Part shown: in pieces, positions 8,451 through 17,205 of the stretch
How positions within the stretch are numbered: position 1 is the stretch's first letter
Layout: each line of letters starts with the position of its first letter
The notes under the pieces: generated by a model
Seen by the model: the letters and a program-made list of their open reading frames with translations, nothing else
The model's database searches: none
What the model was told of the DNA's origin: nothing
Assembly: GCF_030296595.1 (NCBI RefSeq)
Contig: NZ_AP027731.1
Span: 3,100,001 to 3,164,000, forward strand
Direction of reading: 5' to 3'
Length of the DNA: 64,000 nucleotides
Origin: Naasia aerilata
Lineage (GTDB): Bacteria; Actinomycetota; Actinomycetes; Actinomycetales; Microbacteriaceae
Program-made: the position numbers and the translations under genes

Positions 8451-9944
8451 CTACTTCGCGGTGTGGATCACGACCTTGTCGATCGTCGAGCCGACCGGGA
8501 GCGCCGAGCTCGCGCCCTCGTCCGGACCGCACCACTTGACCTTGCCCAGCTCGACCGCGGCGTTGGGGGCGGCACAGGTGCCGCTCCGGATCGCCTCAAC
8601 CTGCAGCTGCTTGTCGTGCACCGAGACCTTGATGTAGCTGCGCACGTGCTCCTGGTTCTCGACCGAGTTCGCCCAGTGGTTGTCCGGGTTCAGCGGGTCC
8701 GGGCCGTAGGAGGAGCCGACGATCGGGTCGGTCAGGTCGTAGTACTTGGAGCCCGAGGCCGAGTTCGCGGTCACGTAGATGACCCCGCCCGGTCCCTGGA
8801 ACACCTCATCCTGACCCGGCTGCTCGTCGGGGTTCGCCTTCTGGCCGTTCTTGATCTCGTAGCTCCGCGAGTACGAGTGATCGTGGCCCTGGAGGACGAG
8901 GTCGACGCCCAGGTCGGAGAACGCCGTCGGGAAGTCCAGGCGGCGCTTCTGGTTGTCCGCGTCGTTGGCGTGATCGGCGGGCGAGTAGATCGAGTGGTGG
9001 TAGACGAGGACGATGTGGTCCGCGTCGGCGCCGTGCGCACCGACGACGCTCCTCACGTAGGCGAGGTGCGCCTGGTCGGCGTCCACACCGGCCGCGCTCG
9101 TCGAGTAGGCGTTGCTGTTGAGGTCGATGAAGAGGGTGTCGCGGTACTCGAACCAGTAGTCACCGCCTGACTCGGTCGCGGTGTTGGTCTTGTAGTACTG
9201 GGGGCCTCGGTCGGTGTTGGGCGTCCACAGGTGCTGCTCGTAGGCCTTGCCGCCCACGTCGTGGTTGCCGATCGTCGCCACCCACGGCACGGAGCGCAGC
9301 TGGGTGGGCGCGAGGAACGCGTCCCACTGCGCCTCGGTGTTGGCCGTCTCGACCTGATCGCCTCCCGAGACGAGCAGCTCGGCGTTGGGGTTGGCCCCGA
9401 CCGCGACATTCATCGTGTCCACCCAGCCGGCCTGATCCTTGGCGAGGTTGCCGGACGAGCCGATCTGCGGGTCGCCGAAGAACAGGAAGTCGAAGTTGCT
9501 GGCGCCGAAGTTGCGGGTGCCGAAGTCGTAGGTCGGCGACCAGGCGCCGTCGCCGCCGACGCGATAGGAGTACTTCTTGTTCTCCTCGAGGCCGGCGATG
9601 GTGGCGTGGGCGTTGTAGCCCCCGTTCACCGTGTTGGGCGCAACGACGGCGTCGAAGGTGAGCGCGTCCGCCGGGAACTCGCCCTTCTTGACCTTGCTGC
9701 TCAGCGCGACCTGCACCACCTGCGGGGTGGGCGCGGTGGCGTACCAGTTCACGACCCTCTGGGACTCGTCTGCTCCGACCAGGAGGATGACGTCGGTCGT
9801 CGTCGAGGGAGTGGCCGCCTGAGCCGCCGAGACGAGGCCGCCGAGGGCCATGGCGGCGCACACCGCCGCAGCCGCGACACCGATCGCAGCCCTCCTCGGG
9901 AGCCGGTCGAAGGGCGAGCGGGGCGCCCGCAGATTGGTCTGCAT
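8451..9944 (-). CDS. Secreted purple-acid-phosphatase-like metallophosphoesterase
   Basis: A 497-aa exported enzyme. The N-terminus has basic residues (RLPRRAAIG) and a long Ala-rich hydrophobic run ending SAAQA, a signal peptide that could be Sec or Tat. Residues of about 45-150 form a fibronectin-III-like domain as in purple acid phosphatases (VNWYATAPTPQVVQV). The metallophosphatase domain follows with the conserved metal-binding series: FFGDPQIG, SGGDQVE, IGNHD, YHHSIYS and GHDHSYSR. The predicted activity is phosphomonoester or diester hydrolysis outside the cell, probably phosphate scavenging. Start ATG 9944 has a strong AAGGAG site 8 bases upstream. It is divergent from the lipoprotein gene at 10149, leaving a 204-base promoter region. 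Confidence 0.9.
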   Translation of the reverse strand: MQTNLRAPRSPFDRLPRRAAIGVAAAAVCAAMALGGLVSAAQAATPSTTTDVILLVGADESQRVVNWYATAPTPQVVQVALSSKVKKGEFPADALTFDAVVAPNTVNGGYNAHATIAGLEENKKYSYRVGGDGAWSPTYDFGTRNFGASNFDFLFFGDPQIGSSGNLAKDQAGWVDTMNVAVGANPNAELLVSGGDQVETANTEAQWDAFLAPTQLRSVPWVATIGNHDVGGKAYEQHLWTPNTDRGPQYYKTNTATESGGDYWFEYRDTLFIDLNSNAYSTSAAGVDADQAHLAYVRSVVGAHGADADHIVLVYHHSIYSPADHANDADNQKRRLDFPTAFSDLGVDLVLQGHDHSYSRSYEIKNGQKANPDEQPGQDEVFQGPGGVIYVTANSASGSKYYDLTDPIVGSSYGPDPLNPDNHWANSVENQEHVRSYIKVSVHDKQLQVEAIRSGTCAAPNAAVELGKVKWCGPDEGASSALPVGSTIDKVVIHTAK

Positions 9945-10148
9945 CTAGCAATCTCCTTGGAAACGGATATCAGGACCGTGTGGCCCCACGAGCACGCTTC
10001 CGGCCGGAGTTGACGGGGCGGTGAACGGCAGGAGAACCCTCCTGTGTGCCCGCGCCAACAGTCGGACGAGGGCGGGTCGGGCGGTCTTCCGCGCCGCTCT
10101 CGTGCGATAGAAAGAGCACGCTTTCCGATCGTCTGGAGGACGCTCGCC

Positions 10149-10805
10149 GTGCCGAATCGAACCGGACTCCTTCCCGCCGCGACCGCGGCGCTGGTCCTGA
10201 CCGCGCTGCTGACCGGATGCGGATCCGGCGGCGGGCCCACCGCCCCCGCCCCGACAGGCAGCCTCTCGGCGGGCTTCCTCGGCCAGGCCTCGCCTCCCGC
10301 GCCCGAGGCCACCATCCAGCCCGCGGCGGGGTCGTGGGACGGCGTCCACCCGCCGAAGGGATACCGGGTGGTGCTGCTCACGGAGGGCGAGGATGCGGGA
10401 ACGACGGCCCTCCGGGACGCCGTCACCGACTGGGCGGACCGGGAGGGTGTCGACGTGCAGCGGGTGGTGGTCACCGACCCGAGCCTCGCGATCGACAAGA
10501 TCGTCTTCGCGATGAGCTCGAAGCCGGATCTCGTGATCGCGGCGGGCGGCTCCCTCGTCGATCCGCTGGCGCTCGTCACCGCGAGCCATCTCGACAGGCA
10601 GTTCCTCGTCCTCGGTGCTCAGCTGCCGGAGCCCACCTACAACGTCACGGCCACCGTGTGGGATGGCGCGTCCAGCCGCGGCAGCGAGATCGCCGGTGAG
10701 TCGGGCACGGTGACCGTCACGCCGGAACGGGCTCAAGAGGCGGTCGAGGCCGGGGTCGCGAGTGTGGTGAACGACCTCACCGGGATCGTGATCTGGTTGA
10801 GCTGA
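10149..10805 (+). CDS. Lipoprotein of unknown function, BMP-like domain
   Basis: A 218-aa lipoprotein. The GTG start at 10149 has a GGAGGA site upstream and puts a signal peptide and lipobox LLTGC at the right place (mature Cys near residue 21). After a Pro/Ala-rich linker comes an alpha/beta domain with a strand-loop pattern (GYRVVLLTEGED, KPDLVIAAGG, DRQFLVLGAQL) that resembles the first lobe of basic-membrane-protein (BMP) or LacI-type periplasmic binding folds but is too short for both lobes. It would be anchored on the outer face of the membrane. No ligand can be named. It runs convergently towards the HTH-citrate synthase gene with only 19 bases between the stops. Confidence 0.75.
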   Translation: MPNRTGLLPAATAALVLTALLTGCGSGGGPTAPAPTGSLSAGFLGQASPPAPEATIQPAAGSWDGVHPPKGYRVVLLTEGEDAGTTALRDAVTDWADREGVDVQRVVVTDPSLAIDKIVFAMSSKPDLVIAAGGSLVDPLALVTASHLDRQFLVLGAQLPEPTYNVTATVWDGASSRGSEIAGESGTVTVTPERAQEAVEAGVASVVNDLTGIVIWLS

Positions 10806-10824
10806 CGGCCTCCGCCCGGTGGGT

Positions 10825-12057
10825 TCAGCTGCCGACGTAGCGACCGGTGGGACGCAGCCGCATCGGCTCCTGGGAGTACTCCTCCGCGGCGTGAGCCAGC
10901 CAGCCGACTGTCCGCGCGATCCCGAAGATGCCCTCCGCAGCGGTCGGCCGCATGCCCCCTGCCGTGGAGATGGCGGCAAGCGCCAGGTCGACGTTGGGGT
11001 GCAAGCCCGTCCGTCGCTCCACGATCTCGACGATCTCGCGGACAGCGCGGGCGACAGGATCCGAGGCGGAGGAGTCCTCCAGGCGCTCGAGCAGATAGCG
11101 GGCTCGGGGGTCCCAGCCCGAGTACAGCGGATGCCCGAATCCCGGCAGGCCGTGCTCGCTGTCCCTCATCATCTCCGCGAGCGCCTGCTCGGGACGTTCC
11201 CCACGGACCACTCCGTCGATGAGTCGCCGGCACGCCCGGCTCGAGCGGCCGTGGAGCGCAGAATCGAGTGCAGCGAGACCGGTGGCCACGACCCCGTAGG
11301 GGGTGGCTCGTGCCGAGGCGGCGGCGCGCGCGGCCAGGGTCGACACGGCGAGATCGTGTTCGATGAGGAGGATCAGCGCCGCATCCACGAGCCCGGTCCG
11401 GGCAACGGTCGGGGGAAGCGGAGAGAGCTTGTGCCACAGCCTCTCCGCAAGAGAGCCCGCCTCCGACCCCTCCCCGATCGCGCTGGGAAGGCTGTCGACG
11501 AGACCGCCGAGGAGGTCCGGAGCCACCAGCCAGACGGCCGGCGGCTCTGCCGTCGCGCGCAAGGAGTCCGAGGCGCCGAACACTGTCACGGCCACCTGCA
11601 GCAGGTCGCGGATGCCCGCCTCCGCCGGCATGGCGTCCAGCACGGCTCGCGCGGACGCGACGGAGCTCGCATCCGCCTGGAAGCGGAGCCCTGATCGATG
11701 TTCCCCTGTCAGCACGAAGGCCGCCGCGGACTCGAAGGTCATGGACGCCGCAAGTTCGACCGCGCGGACCCCACGGAAGTAGAGGTCGTCGTCCTCGATG
11801 AGCGCGATCTCGGTCTCGATGACCATCAGAGGGGATCCTTCGGATGCCTCCAGTCGCGCCGCGTGACGTGAGGCGCTCCGTCTCCGTTTCTGGGCGAACC
11901 GCTCCACCTCCATGGGATCGAACTGAGACCCCTCCGCGGTCCGCCGACGCACCAGAAGGCCTCGGGAGACATAGGCGTACAGGGTCTCCAGCTTCACGTC
12001 GAGGCGGGCGGCCGCTTGCGCGGCTGACAGCTGCACCGTCCGGTTCCGCTCGTCCAC
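10825..12057 (-). CDS. Citrate-synthase-like protein with N-terminal MerR-type HTH
   Basis: A 410-aa fusion. Residues of about 8-55 are an excisionase/MerR-type helix-turn-helix (SAAQAAARLDVKLETLYAYV, then a wing region RRRTAEGSQFDPMEVERFAQ). The rest (about 75-410) has the citrate synthase fold, recognisable by GFGHPLYSGWDPRARYLLERL, NVDLALA and FGIARTVGWLAHAAEEY. Compared with true citrate synthases, the first catalytic segment is degenerate (EHDLAVSTLAAR instead of HExNxST) and the HGG-type substrate loop is altered (LHGRSSR), so activity alone is doubtful. GTG 12057 has a GGAGG site. It is divergent from a second homologue at 12140 and may regulate the intervening region in response to an acyl-CoA or oxo-acid ligand (inference). 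Confidence 0.88.
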   Translation of the reverse strand: MDERNRTVQLSAAQAAARLDVKLETLYAYVSRGLLVRRRTAEGSQFDPMEVERFAQKRRRSASRHAARLEASEGSPLMVIETEIALIEDDDLYFRGVRAVELAASMTFESAAAFVLTGEHRSGLRFQADASSVASARAVLDAMPAEAGIRDLLQVAVTVFGASDSLRATAEPPAVWLVAPDLLGGLVDSLPSAIGEGSEAGSLAERLWHKLSPLPPTVARTGLVDAALILLIEHDLAVSTLAARAAASARATPYGVVATGLAALDSALHGRSSRACRRLIDGVVRGERPEQALAEMMRDSEHGLPGFGHPLYSGWDPRARYLLERLEDSSASDPVARAVREIVEIVERRTGLHPNVDLALAAISTAGGMRPTAAEGIFGIARTVGWLAHAAEEYSQEPMRLRPTGRYVGS

Positions 12058-12068
12058 AGTGCCTCCAG

Positions 12069-12116
12069 GTTGATGGAATCAACGTTGACCTCTCGATCGA
12101 TCAACCTCATCTTGAT
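12069..12116. promoter_or_regulatory. Operator-like repeats between the two citrate synthase genes
   Basis: The 82-base divergent intergenic region holds a perfect inverted repeat GTTGAT-GGA-ATCAAC (12069-12083). Next to it is a second pair, GTTGA at 12084 and ATCAAC ending 12105, with the palindrome TCGATCGA at 12093-12100 inside. A further TTGAT lies at 12112. The outermost arms AGGTTGAT (12067) and ATCAACCT (12100) also pair. This density of GTTGAT half-sites suggests binding of a dimeric or tetrameric regulator, and the HTH-citrate synthase next to it is the obvious candidate. Confidence 0.65.
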
Positions 12117-12139
12117 AGCAGAGGGAAGGGGAACACGCC

Positions 12140-13291
12140 ATGAGCGCTCATACGACTGACGCAGGCCGCTTGGACGTCCCGGCAGGGCTGAGCGGCGTCG
12201 TGGTCGCCGACACCACAGTCGGTGATCTGCAGCCCGAGCGCGGCTACTACACCTACCGGAATCACTCCGCGCTCGAACTCGCGCGAAGATCGTCGTTCGA
12301 AGCGGCCTGGCATCTCCTCTCCGTCGGACATCTGCCGACGGAGAGCGAGTTGGACGCGTTCCGCTCGGCGGTACGGCCGTTGCGTCGCGTCCCGCCCGGG
12401 CTGATGGAGTCGGCGGGCGCGGCCGGCGTCACCCCTCGTGATGCGCTGCTCCAGCTGGCGTCGGGCTTGGCGGGCGTGAGCGTCGTGGACGGCATCCCCG
12501 CGCTCTACGACCACCCGGATCGCCGCCTGCGGGACGCTCTGCGGCTGTGCTCCGTCGCGCCGACCCTGGTGGCCTCCGCGGAACGGGCACGGCTCGGGCA
12601 GGCCCCGGTGCTCCCGTCGACCGAGCTGGACCATGCGGCCAACTACCTGTTCATGCTCCGAGGAGCCGAGCCGACCGAGCGGGAGGCCGCAGCTCTCACC
12701 AACTACCTCGTCTCCACCATGGATCACGGCTTCAACGCCTCGACGTTCGCGACTCGGGTCGTCGCCTCGACGGGTGCGAGCATCACGGCGGCCCTCATGG
12801 CCGGGCTCGGAGCGCTGTCCGGTCCTCTGCACGGCGGAGCGCCCAGCAGGGTCCTCGATGCCCTCGACGAGATCGGAACGGAAGCCCGCATCCCGTCGTG
12901 GGTCGAGTCGAGGCTGAGCGCCGGCGAGCGGATCATGGGGTTCGGCCACGCCGTCTACCGCGGCCCCGACCCGAGGGCGGACCTGCTGCGCGAGGTCGCC
13001 GTCGCAATGGGCGGAGACCGCGTCGCTCTCGCGGTGGCCTTCGAGCAGGAGGTCGTTCACCAGCTCGAGCGCGCGAAGCCGGGGCGCCGGCTCGCAGCGA
13101 ACGTCGAGCTGTACGCCGCCGTCGTCATGGAGCAGTGCGGCATTCCGCGTCACCTCTTCACCGCGACCTTCGCGATCGCGCGGATGGTCGGGTGGGCTGC
13201 TCATGCGCTCGAACAGGCAGAGCAGCGGAAGATCATCCGCCCCTCCGCCCGATACGTCGGCGGCGCAATGGTGCCCCTGCCCGAGAGCTGA
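12140..13291 (+). CDS. Citrate/2-methylcitrate synthase family protein
   Basis: A 383-aa single-domain citrate synthase homologue. It keeps a His region MDHGFNASTFATRV, the loop GPLHGGAP, and the second catalytic His in GFGHAVYRGPDPRA (about residue 270). Where citrate synthases carry the catalytic Asp (NVDFY), this protein has NVELYAA (about residue 320), a conservative Asp-to-Glu change. FAIARMVGWAAHALEQAE and the final SARYVGG segment are typical of the family. It may use an acyl-CoA and 2-oxoacid other than oxaloacetate, or pair with the divergent HTH homologue. ATG 12140 follows a purine-rich GAGGGAAGGGGAA region. Downstream genes (BCAT, SDR) may be co-transcribed; 67 bases separate it from BCAT. 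Confidence 0.88.
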   Translation: MSAHTTDAGRLDVPAGLSGVVVADTTVGDLQPERGYYTYRNHSALELARRSSFEAAWHLLSVGHLPTESELDAFRSAVRPLRRVPPGLMESAGAAGVTPRDALLQLASGLAGVSVVDGIPALYDHPDRRLRDALRLCSVAPTLVASAERARLGQAPVLPSTELDHAANYLFMLRGAEPTEREAAALTNYLVSTMDHGFNASTFATRVVASTGASITAALMAGLGALSGPLHGGAPSRVLDALDEIGTEARIPSWVESRLSAGERIMGFGHAVYRGPDPRADLLREVAVAMGGDRVALAVAFEQEVVHQLERAKPGRRLAANVELYAAVVMEQCGIPRHLFTATFAIARMVGWAAHALEQAEQRKIIRPSARYVGGAMVPLPES

Positions 13292-13358
13292 CGTCCGGCT
13301 CAGCCCCATCGCCCGGCATCGAACCGCGGCACAACCTCCTCGAACGGAAGGCACGCCC

Positions 13359-14440
13359 GTGTCTGGACTCATCGGCACATCGCGGCAGCAGCCGCGTTCC
13401 GCGGCCACCCCGACCCCGGGCTTCGGACGTCAGTTCACGCCTTCCATGTTCTCCATGGACTGGTCGAGCGCCGGCGGCTGGCACGACCCTCGCGTGGAGC
13501 CCCGCGCGCCGCTCTCCCTCGATCCTGCCGCCGCCGTCCTCCACTACTCACAAGCGGTCTTCGAGGGGTTGAAGGCCTACCGCGCCCCCGACGGGAGTGT
13601 GCGGCTGTTCCGTCCGGAGGTCCACGCCCGCCGCTTCCGAGCCTCCGCCCGGCGACTCTGCCTCCCCGAGCTCGGGACCGACCTCTTCCTCAGGTCCCTG
13701 CAGGAGCTCGTCACAGCCGACGAGGGGTGGATCCCGGAACCGCCCGCGAGCCTCTATCTGCGCCCCTTCCTCCTGGGGACCGAAGCGTTCCTCGGGGTTC
13801 GGCCTGCGGAGGCGGCGCAGTTCCACGTCATCGCCAGTCCGGCGGGCGACTACTTCCCGGGAGGGCTTCGGGCCATCGACATCTGGGTCTCGCGCCGGTT
13901 CAGCCGCGCCGGCCGCGGCGGCACCGGCGCGGCCAAGACCGGCGGGAACTATGCCTCGTCTCTCGCGGCGCAGAGGGAGGCGCAGTCGAACGGCTGCGCC
14001 CAGGTGCTGTTCCTCGACGCCTCGGAAGGCCGCTACATCGAGGAGCTCGGCGGGATGAACCTGGTGCTCGTGTATGCGGACGGGTCGCTGGTCACCCCGG
14101 CGTCGGAGTCGATCCTCGCCGGAGTGACCGTCGACTCAGTGCTGGCCTTGGCGAGCAGCCGCGGCCATCCCGTGGAGCAGCGGCCGATCGAGCTCGCCGA
14201 GTGGATCGAGGGTGCGGCATCCGGCGACGTCGTAGCCGCCTTCGCGTGCGGGACGGCGGCAGTCGTGGCTCCCATCGCCGCGCTCAAAGGCGACGATCTG
14301 GAACTGCGACACCGGAACCACCCCTCTCCTCGCTTCCCGCGCTGCTGCGCGACGAGCTCCTCGAGATCCAGCACGGCCTCCGGCCCGACGATCATCGGTG
14401 GATGGTGCCCGTCGTGCCGCCGAGCGCGGCGGACGTGTGA
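13359..14440 (+). CDS. Branched-chain-amino-acid aminotransferase family (one frameshift)
   Basis: PLP fold-type IV aminotransferase, about 360 aa when repaired. Signature segments are present: VLHYSQAVFEGLKAYR near the N-terminus, the PLP lysine in TGAAKTGGNYASSL, IEELGGMNLVLV, and FACGTAAVVAPIAALKGD. The last part is shifted: the C-terminal sequence LPALLRDELLEIQHG is read in another frame, and adding one C to the run at 14321-14324 restores it and makes the length divisible by three. GTG 13359 has a GGAAGG site. By position it may deliver or remove a branched 2-oxo acid for the neighbouring citrate-synthase-like enzymes (inference). Classified as functional with a probable sequencing indel. 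Confidence 0.85.
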
Positions 14441-14442
14441 CC

Positions 14443-15168
14443 ATGGGTCACGTCCTGGTCACGGGCGGGTCGAGAGGGATCGGAGCGGCCATCGTCCGCA
14501 GGCTCCTGGCCGAGGGACACCACGCGAGCTTCACCTTCCTCCAGGACGGCGAAGCTGCGGCACGACTGATCGACGAGCAGCCCCGGGCGCTCGCCATCCG
14601 CGCCGACGTGCGCGACAGTGGAGCGGTCGACGACGTGTTCGCGCACGCGGAGGGCAGGCACGGGCCGGTGACTCATCTGGTCAACAACGCGGGGATCACC
14701 GGCCCTCTCGGGCCCTTCTCGACTTCGACGGAGAAGGATCTCCGCGACATCTTCGACGTGAATCTGTTCGGAACCGCCTCGTACTGCCGGGCGGCGATCT
14801 CCCGGTGGACCCGGTCGCGCCATGCAGGGGTCATCGTGAACGTGAGCTCCACCGCCGCCACCACGGGAGCACCCGGGGAGTACGTCGGGTACGCCGCCTC
14901 CAAGGCAGCGGTGGACGCTCTCACCCTGGGCCTCGGCCGAGAGGTGGGGCGAGCCGGGATCCGAGTCGTCGGGGTGGCGCCGGGCACGACCCATACGGGC
15001 ATCCATGCAGCCGCCGGTGACCCGGATCGGCCGGGCAGGACAGCTGAGCGGGCGCCCCTCGGAAGGGCGGCCGAACCTGACGAGATCGCCCGCGTCGTCG
15101 CATGGGCACTCTCCGATGCCGCCTCGTACGTGACAGCGGTGACCATCCCCGTGTCGGGCGGGCTGTAG
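14443..15168 (+). CDS. SDR oxidoreductase (3-oxoacyl reductase-like)
   Basis: A 241-aa classical short-chain dehydrogenase. It has TGGSRGIGAA (cofactor glycine motif), NNAGITG, a Ser followed by the YAASKAAVD (YxxxK) catalytic pair, and a PGTTHTG loop after the active site. The start ATG lies 2 bases after the BCAT stop, so translational coupling is likely; GTG 14437 is an alternative. It probably acts on a 3-oxo or 2-oxo intermediate of the same small operon (citrate synthase-like, BCAT, SDR, beta-helix protein), but the substrate is not readable. Confidence 0.85.
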   Translation: MGHVLVTGGSRGIGAAIVRRLLAEGHHASFTFLQDGEAAARLIDEQPRALAIRADVRDSGAVDDVFAHAEGRHGPVTHLVNNAGITGPLGPFSTSTEKDLRDIFDVNLFGTASYCRAAISRWTRSRHAGVIVNVSSTAATTGAPGEYVGYAASKAAVDALTLGLGREVGRAGIRVVGVAPGTTHTGIHAAAGDPDRPGRTAERAPLGRAAEPDEIARVVAWALSDAASYVTAVTIPVSGGL

Positions 15169-15210
15169 GCGGTCCCCGCCGTCTGGGAGCGCAGGAGCAG
15201 GAGGAGCAGC

Positions 15211-15801
15211 ATGCTGGTCGAGCACCGTGGGAAGCGTCCCGAGGTTCATCCGGAGGCCTACGTGGCGCCGACGGCCGTCCTCGTGGGTGATGTCAGGGTG
15301 GCCGCCGGAGCGCGCGTGCTGCACCTGGCGGTACTCAGCGGCGAGGACGGCTGGGTGAGTGTCGGCGAGGACAGCGTGGTGATGGAGCACGCCCTCATCC
15401 GCGGACGCCAGGTCCATCCCGCCGTGCTCGGCGCGGCGGTGATGGTGGGACCACACGCGCACGTGAACGGGGCCGTCGTCGACGAGGGCGCATTTCTCGC
15501 GACGGGCGCGTCGCTCTTCCCGGGGAGTCACATCGGTGCCGGTGCGGAGGTTCGAATCGGTGCCGTCGTGCAGGTCAACACGAGCATCCTTCCCAGTGCG
15601 GTGGTCCCCATCGGCTGGGTGGCGGTCGGCACGCCGGCACAGATCCTGCCCCCGGAGCGCCACGACGACATCTGGGCGGCGCAGCGCGAGCTGGACTTCC
15701 GCGGCACGGTGTACGGCGTCGGACCGGAGACGACCATGCGCGAGCTGATGCGGGGCCAGTCCGCCTACTACGGGTCGCACGCAGCCGACGAGATTCTCTG
15801 A
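15211..15801 (+). CDS. Left-handed beta-helix protein, gamma-carbonic-anhydrase/transferase type
   Basis: A 196-aa protein built largely of hexapeptide repeats (VAPTAVLVGDVRV, LIRGRQVHPAVLG, AVMVGPHAHVNGAVV, LATGASLFPGSHIG, AGAEVRIGAVVQV), i.e. a left-handed parallel beta-helix trimer. His residues in the repeats (MEHALI, GPHAHVNG) could be the metal ligands of a gamma-class carbonic anhydrase-like protein; acyltransferases share this fold, so function is open. ATG 15211 has a near-ideal GGAGGAG site. It is the last gene of the group, followed by a GC-rich hairpin at 15870-15911. Confidence 0.8.
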   Translation: MLVEHRGKRPEVHPEAYVAPTAVLVGDVRVAAGARVLHLAVLSGEDGWVSVGEDSVVMEHALIRGRQVHPAVLGAAVMVGPHAHVNGAVVDEGAFLATGASLFPGSHIGAGAEVRIGAVVQVNTSILPSAVVPIGWVAVGTPAQILPPERHDDIWAAQRELDFRGTVYGVGPETTMRELMRGQSAYYGSHAADEIL

Positions 15802-15869
15802 TCCGTGGCGGGAGGGCGCGCCGTCTCCTGGCGGCTTCGCTGGAGGCGAGGACGCAGCAAGCGGAGCCG

Positions 15870-15911
15870 GAGCCTCGGGCCCTCCGGAGGATGCCGAGGG
15901 CCCGGGCTCCG
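15870..15911 (+). terminator. Possible terminator hairpin
   Basis: Near-perfect complementary arms (15871-15885 and 15896-15911, core TCGGGCCCTC/GAGGGCCCGG) with a loop of about 10 bases, 70 bases after the beta-helix gene. There is no T tract on either side, so it could instead be a different RNA structure. Confidence 0.45.
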
Positions 15912-16227
15912 AGCGAGAAGGACAGAAGCGTCGGGAGAACCGCCTGGCCTTCGACCGAGGCTCCTTCTTCGCCACCCGATGAGTCGACGATAGAGCGGCG
16001 TCCGGGTTCTGCTGCAGGGGCTTCCTCTGGGCACGATTCCAGGACTAGGACCCGACAGTTGCCCGAGGTAGAAGGCGGCCCCCTGCGCGGCTGGGTGATT
16101 TCGCGAGGGGGCCGGGTCGAGCAGCAGAGGCGGATGCCGGCGTGGGAGCACCTCGGGTGGCTGCCGATGCGCGGCGGTTCGGGGGGACCGCCGCTTGTCC
16201 TCACTGCTGTACCCCATCACTATGTCA

Positions 16228-16247
16228 TGTCCTCATATCTGAGGACA
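16228..16247. promoter_or_regulatory. Palindrome upstream of the ArsR-type gene
   Basis: TGTCCTCA-tatc-TGAGGACA, a perfect 8-bp inverted repeat with a 4-base spacer. The AT-rich centre and size fit a dimeric winged-helix or similar operator. It is 194 bases before the ArsR-type start, so a link with that gene is only a possibility. Confidence 0.4.
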
Positions 16248-16440
16248 CCACCCTGTTCAAGGGGGCGCGGCGCTGAGGGTGAAAAACCGTCGCGAGCTGC
16301 GCGCACACCCTGCGCGTCGGCGACGTCGACAGCGCCGCCCGCGCCGGGACTTAGGCCCGGCGCCATCACTCCCTGTGCCTGCTTCCCGAGTGGAAGACCG
16401 TATGATGGATTTCGCAAGTACAGAAGAGGCAGGGAGCGTC

Positions 16441-16815
16441 GTGGAGTATCGCGTAGATCTGCGTGGCCCGCTGTACGAAGTCAAGGCGAACCTCTTCCGC
16501 GGGCTCGCGCACCCCGTCCGGATTCGAGTGCTGGAGCTCCTGTCCGCTACGCCGCAGGTCTCCGTGGGCGACATGCTCGAGGCCACCGGCCTCGAGGCGT
16601 CGCATCTGTCGCAGCACCTCGCGGTGCTCCGCCGGTACGACCTGGTGGTCGCCGAGCGGCGAGGTCTGCAGGTCTTCTACTCGCTGACCGACCAGAAGGT
16701 GGCCGAGCTGCTGGCCGTCGCGAAGTCGCTGCTGGGCACGATGCTGGAGCGCGCCCGGGACCGCCTGAACGAAGCGGAGCTCTGGGACCAGGCCTTCCCG
16801 CAGCCTCGCCCCTGA
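16441..16815 (+). CDS. ArsR-family winged-helix regulator
   Basis: A 124-aa regulator. The winged-helix domain covers about residues 15-90: LAHPVRIRVLELL, VSVGDMLEATGLEASHLSQHL (HTH with recognition helix) and the wing VVAERRGLQVFYSLT. No obvious Cys metal site is present, so the signal is probably not a soft metal. GTG 16441 is favoured because AGGGAG lies 5 bases upstream; ATG 16402 would add 13 residues. The C-terminal helix (LLGTMLERARDRLNEAELW) probably contributes to dimerisation. The next gene, on the same strand 44 bases away, is a DUF7882-type protein. Confidence 0.8.
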   Translation: MEYRVDLRGPLYEVKANLFRGLAHPVRIRVLELLSATPQVSVGDMLEATGLEASHLSQHLAVLRRYDLVVAERRGLQVFYSLTDQKVAELLAVAKSLLGTMLERARDRLNEAELWDQAFPQPRP

Positions 16816-16859
16816 TCACTGCCGCACCCTGCCAGAATCACCGACCCGAAGGACGACGT

Positions 16860-17165
16860 ATGGGGCGACTCATCTACGGCTCGGCCGCCGAGGAGCTCCA
16901 GGTCGACGACCGAACCCTCGCACATCTGCGGGCTGTGATCGTCAGCAAATGGCGCAGGGGCGAGACGTTCCTCTTCACCTTGCCGGGCCCCGACGGCCAA
17001 CGGGGCCAGGGCCCTGCGCTGTGGATGCACCCGCGGGTGCCGCTCCGGTTCACCTTCTCGTCCAACTCGAACCACGCCCTGAACCGCCGATGGCTCGACG
17101 AGCTTCTCCTGTCCGCAGACAGCGTGGCGGGTCTGCGAGTGCTGAGCGAACCGGTGGACGACTGA
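16860..17165 (+). CDS. DUF7882-type small protein
   Basis: A 101-aa protein of a type that is frequent, often in several copies, in Microbacteriaceae genomes and is sometimes mis-annotated as DNA ligase. Features are the start MGRLIYGS, a helix with basic residues (AHLRAVIVSKWRRGETFLF), and the conserved-looking FTFSSNSNHALNRRWLDELL. It has no signal peptide, membrane helix or catalytic motif. Function is unknown. The family assignment is from memory of the pattern, not a search. Confidence 0.75.
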   Translation: MGRLIYGSAAEELQVDDRTLAHLRAVIVSKWRRGETFLFTLPGPDGQRGQGPALWMHPRVPLRFTFSSNSNHALNRRWLDELLLSADSVAGLRVLSEPVDD

Positions 17166-17205
17166 GACCCCCGCATCCCGAGAAGGCTCAGCCGGGACTT
17201 CTCGG

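Larger units (their letters stand above)
15802..16440. other. Intergenic gap with hairpin and palindrome, no gene seen
   Basis: About 640 bases. Open frames here give only Arg/Pro-rich shadow peptides. The region holds a strong hairpin near its left end and an operator-like palindrome at 16228-16247 (both listed separately). A TATGAT hexamer at 16401-16406 could be the -10 of the ArsR-type gene. No RNA gene could be recognised. Confidence 0.5.

Noticed and set aside
10733..12082. 449-aa minus-strand frame overlapping the HTH-citrate synthase gene
   Set aside because: Arg-rich alternative frame of a clear protein-coding gene.
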